From a virus, in IMG/VR virus record IMGVR_UViG_3300032086_004119, positions 1 through 52,011 of that record: a stretch of 52,011 bases of DNA; one strand, 5' to 3'. A model generated the notes under the pieces. It made no database searches. It saw nothing but the letters and a program-made list of their open reading frames with translations, and was not told the origin of the DNA. Below, piece after piece: positions 49,970 to 52,011 of the stretch. The stretch's first letter is position 1, and each line of letters opens with the position of its first letter. Both the position numbers and the translations under genes were made by a program.

Positions 49970-50166
49970 CAATTAAGTCCTGCTATGTAAATGAATTTGC
50001 CCCCGCACACTTGCACGAGGGCATGATTCACGAGACTAGCCATGCTTGTCTCGACTTCTATCCAACCAGAATTATTCCAATACTTCTGATTGATCTCTAT
50101 CCACTTGGCGTCCAAGTTTTTCATAAGTGGCAGGTTTACACCCGCCCGACGCCAACTGGCAATCAT
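49969..50166 (-). CDS. Unknown protein, 65 residues, start uncertain
   Basis: The frame is open from 50241, but its upper part lies on top of the Cys-rich gene at 50072-50254. I begin it at ATG 50166; ATG 50124 is also possible. The C-terminal half (INQKYWNNSGWIEVETSMAS and onward) looks genuinely coded, with a YIAGLN end. One of the two overlapping genes may be spurious; coding style favours both ends. Function unknown. Confidence 0.45.
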   Translation of the reverse strand: MIASWRRAGVNLPLMKNLDAKWIEINQKYWNNSGWIEVETSMASLVNHALVQVCGGKFIYIAGLN

Positions 50167-50254
50167 TTTCTTTACCAGATTCAACCCAAGCACTCTCACA
50201 CCTTGGGTGTATGCACCGTTCACGTCGGCGGCATAGCTCACAATAGTAGGTCAT
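50072..50254 (-). CDS. 60-residue Cys-rich zinc protein
   Basis: It begins at ATG 50254, with GGAGGTGG eight nt upstream and an ATGA overlap with the stop before it, the best signal in this stretch. The N-terminus CELCRRRERCIHPRC plus a later ASGGCKPAT are consistent with a small zinc knuckle, followed by a charged tail. It overlaps the frame of 49969-50166 for 95 nt. Confidence 0.55.
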   Translation of the reverse strand: MTYYCELCRRRERCIHPRCESAWVESGKENDCQLASGGCKPATYEKLGRQVDRDQSEVLE

Positions 50255-50547
50255 GAACCACCTCCCATAATCGGCAACTCAATATGAACCTCGTGCTGGG
50301 TGGCCTCGAGACACTTGCCCAACTCAATGTACTGAATGCGATCATCTATGTAGACCAGAAACTGTACGCAGTCCCAGTCCCTGTTGAATCTCACCAAACC
50401 ATCATATCGGCACTTCTCATAGTGATCGTTGCTGAAATACAGAACCTCCGTTTTGAAATCGCAGAGGTCGTGTTGCAGTTTGGGATTGACCTGCTCCATA
50501 AACGCGCAGGTCAATATCGTCTCTAAATCATCCTTGGTTATCGTCAT
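50251..50547 (-). CDS. Unknown 98-residue protein
   Basis: It starts at ATG 50547 right on the stop of the Lar-like gene (TGATG); a GTG at 50550 is the in-frame alternative. The product is acidic, with DLETILTCAFMEQVNPKL near the start and a beta-rich end (HEVHIELPIMGGGS). No motif recognised. Overlap with the following start is 4 nt. Confidence 0.65.
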   Translation of the reverse strand: MTITKDDLETILTCAFMEQVNPKLQHDLCDFKTEVLYFSNDHYEKCRYDGLVRFNRDWDCVQFLVYIDDRIQYIELGKCLEATQHEVHIELPIMGGGS

Positions 50548-50729
50548 CACTCAACGCCTCCATTCCATTCCGAATCGGCCATACAACCAAAACGCACATG
50601 GTTCGAAAAACCGTTTCCGCATCCAGAGCATCTAATAGTCAGCACGTTATTGTCAACGTAGCGTCTCGGTCGACAACCGCAAAACGGACAATCCTTCAGG
50701 TGTTCTGTATTGCATTCGTCGCTACTCAT
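50547..50729 (-). CDS. Lar-like zinc protein (possible restriction alleviation)
   Basis: A 60-residue protein with the Lar-family opening LKDCPFCGCRPRR, a second pair RCSGCGNGF and the SEWNGGVE end that parallels the usual EAWN...R. Prophage Lar proteins modulate type I restriction-modification; many phages carry relatives of unknown activity. Cys pairs at 14-17 and 34-37 should bind one zinc. It stands in a run of early-type genes, in keeping with anti-restriction use. Confidence 0.75.
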   Translation of the reverse strand: MSSDECNTEHLKDCPFCGCRPRRYVDNNVLTIRCSGCGNGFSNHVRFGCMADSEWNGGVE

Positions 50730-51024
50730 TGCTCGCCTCCTGAATTATGGAATACAAAACCGCTGCGCATTGGCGCATAGCAATTCCGTATTCGCCGGAG
50801 CATTTGCTTTTTGACCACTCATCGCAAAGGTTATGCAGACGCACGACTAGCGAATTTTTTTCGCGCTCCATTCGTCGGGCAAACGCTTCCTCCATCTCTT
50901 GGACTTCGCGCATAATCTCGCGCACTTTTGCCTTGTGTTCGGGGTCGTCAAATCCATGAACCAGTCGCCCAACTCGCACCGAGGGGCGAACAACGGGATG
51001 CAGTTCAATTTCGCTATCGCTCAT
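50722..51024 (-). CDS. Unknown 100-residue helical protein
   Basis: It begins at ATG 51024, overlapping the stop of the 26-residue gene (ATGA), with GGAAAGG upstream. The middle is a charged helix (for example KVREIMREVQEMEEAFARRM) and the end is helical with LYSIIQEASNE. The N-terminal 25 residues are extended and basic. Role unknown. Confidence 0.6.
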   Translation of the reverse strand: MSDSEIELHPVVRPSVRVGRLVHGFDDPEHKAKVREIMREVQEMEEAFARRMEREKNSLVVRLHNLCDEWSKSKCSGEYGIAMRQCAAVLYSIIQEASNE

Positions 51025-51101
51025 GACTGATCCTTTCCGTTGTACTCCTGTATCACTCGACCCATTGCGTCAATCCCTGCTTTGAAATCTCGCCTACTCA
51101 T
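51021..51101 (-). CDS. 26-residue micro-protein
   Basis: ATG 51101 overlaps the previous stop (ATGA) and has AGGAG 7 nt upstream; its TGA overlaps the next ATG. The product starts MSRRDFKAGIDAMGRVIQEY and ends NGKDQS. Perfect coupling on both sides supports translation, either as a functional micro-protein or to relay ribosomes. Confidence 0.55.
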   Translation of the reverse strand: MSRRDFKAGIDAMGRVIQEYNGKDQS

Positions 51102-51556
51102 TGCTCGACTCCTGTCTGTATTTTGTTGTTATACAAAGAAAGCGCGTCCTTAGCTCTTTCTGCGATGTTGAGTCCTCCTTGGTATGCGCGCTTTGTCCTC
51201 ATCAGTGCCTCCATCTCCGCGAGCGTTTCCTTAAGCGCGTCAGCGAGTATTTTCTCAAGCGCACCTCTGAGCCTGTCGTTCTCTTGCGCCATCGAAAGCA
51301 CTTCGGCCTCATGTCGCCTATTGATGTCTTGCAAATCATAATACTCCGCATCAGATATAGCGCACCGCAACTGCTGTGCATAACTGATGCCGTCATCATT
51401 GCTGATGACTAGGGCGGTGGTCTCAGGATCATCAATGCATTTGCCATCCGGGGCGGCAAGCTCGATGTCTCCCGAAGCCTGATACCGCACCTCGAACCCT
51501 TTGGCTTTCGCGATGCCCTCCAACTTCTGCTCTAATCTATCTGTCAACTTACTCAT
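51098..51556 (-). CDS. Coiled-coil early protein, 152 residues
   Basis: It starts at ATG 51556 behind GGAG; the longer frame to 51628 covers the promoter. The first half is mixed (KGFEVRYQASGDIELAAPDG), and the second half is a long heptad-type helix (RRHEAEVLSMAQENDRLRGA) ending in NNKIQTGVEQ. It is the first full-size gene after the right-end promoter and thus probably the earliest expressed. No family recognised. Confidence 0.65.
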   Translation of the reverse strand: MSKLTDRLEQKLEGIAKAKGFEVRYQASGDIELAAPDGKCIDDPETTALVISNDDGISYAQQLRCAISDAEYYDLQDINRRHEAEVLSMAQENDRLRGALEKILADALKETLAEMEALMRTKRAYQGGLNIAERAKDALSLYNNKIQTGVEQ

Positions 51557-51612
51557 TCTATCATGCTCCAATTTCGAGTTAACCAAACAAGACCATCCTG
51601 CCCGGTACACGC

Positions 51613-51658
51613 ATTGTAGCACAATCAAATCCCATGAGCGATCATGCAGGGTGTCATA
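51613..51658 (-). promoter_or_regulatory. Right-end promoter with TATGACAC
   Basis: TATGACAC (51651-51658) is followed after 32 nt by TACAAT (51613-51618), the best -10 match of the TATGACAC family (five of six). No good -35 is seen at 16-18 nt, which strengthens the idea that the octamer replaces or supports that contact. It would drive the genes from 51556 down to terL. Confidence 0.65.
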
Positions 51659-51661
51659 AAT

Positions 51662-51688
51662 TCAGCGAATGGTGACCTCGTTACTCAT
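51662..51688 (-). CDS. 8-codon leader ORF with a strong RBS
   Basis: ATG 51688 follows AAAAAAGGAGAGCA with ideal spacing and the product is MSNEVTIR before TGA. It ends just before TATGACAC. It may be a leader peptide for transcripts crossing the genome end, or the remnant start of a lost gene whose body has been replaced by the promoter. Confidence 0.4.
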   Translation of the reverse strand: MSNEVTIR

Positions 51689-51709
51689 TGCTCTCCTTTT
51701 TTGTTGAAA

Positions 51710-52011
51710 AATCCGCACTGTTTTTTCATCGCCTCCCGTTTTATCCAACCCTTGTGAGAAATCGAAAATTTGCGTGGTGGGTGTCTCGCTGTCTGGCGCA
51801 TCGCGGATTTTGGGGGTCGGGGGCCGGGGGGGTGGGTTTTATGACACGCTTATGACACGCCGATCCGGCTCGATCCCTGCGACTTGGCATGGATCTGCAC
51901 AGGTTATGAGCAAGGCATTTGGCCCGATCAAAATGTCCGAGTTTACTAAGGTTTAAGCACATTCGCTCGAGTTAACGTCGCATAATCTTCGCTATGTAAA
52001 GTTGCGACCCC
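51710..52011. repeat. Right copy of the 302-bp terminal direct repeat
   Basis: Same-orientation copy of 1-302 with five substitutions and no indel (at 51791, 51811, 51881, 51912 and 51920). It contains the quadruplex-type tract (51812-51836) and the tandem TATGACAC pair (51840-51858). Nothing else is coded here. If the ends join, the circular unit is 51,709 bp. Confidence 0.9.

Overview
The window looks like the essentially complete genome of a short-tailed (podovirus-like) bacteriophage. About 51.7 kb of unique sequence is flanked by a 302-bp direct repeat (1-302 and 51710-52011, 5 mismatches). Every convincing gene lies on the minus strand, so the functional order runs from high to low coordinates. 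Most genes abut or overlap by 1-15 nt with good ribosome binding sites. The usual markers are present: large terminase, portal, scaffold, major capsid, tail nozzle/adaptor-like proteins, very large ejection-type proteins, and no tape measure, sheath or baseplate. Sigma70-like promoters and AGGAG-type ribosome binding sites point to a bacterial host, probably Gram-negative because two lipobox proteins are encoded. The sequence alone does not name the host. I recognise no integrase, DNA polymerase, RNA polymerase, endolysin or tRNA.

Layout in the direction of transcription. (1) 51.7-48.9 kb: small early-type genes, several Cys-rich (one Lar-like), and a short SPFH/band-7 protein. (2) 48.96-45.8 kb: a sulfotransferase, a DxD glycosyltransferase-like protein and terL. 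(3) 45.5-36.1 kb: small genes, portal, scaffold, two lipoproteins, an alpha/beta hydrolase and a metallophosphoesterase. (4) 36.1-14.6 kb: major capsid protein behind a strong promoter, head-decoration/fibre-like proteins, a LamG-like protein, a Stealth-type phosphotransferase, tail nozzle and adaptor candidates, and three internal/ejection proteins. The last of these has 2563 residues with two zinc-peptidase motifs and an ADP-ribosyltransferase-like domain. (5) 14.6-8.0 kb: recombination/replication module (Sak4-like ATPase, DUF669-type ssDNA-binding candidate, Cas4-like Fe-S nuclease, SF2 helicase, primase-helicase). (6) 8.0-0.3 kb: small regulatory or unknown genes, HNH nuclease, Hjc-like resolvase and a small-terminase candidate.

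The least ordinary part is the regulatory architecture. An octamer TATGACAC sits just downstream of a terminator, or at a transcription-unit head, at six minus-strand sites. At five of them a -10-like hexamer follows at an almost invariant 32-33 nt. Three of these units (4.4, 5.0 and 5.9 kb) also share a 5' leader with a stem-loop whose arms co-vary and an identical ribosome binding site. The terminator in front of one unit carries, in its loop, a near-perfect complement of that ribosome binding site and start region. This predicts that read-through mRNA is translationally silent. Together with the surface-polymer enzymes (Stealth, sulfotransferase, glycosyltransferase) and the multi-enzyme ejection protein, these are the features most worth follow-up.
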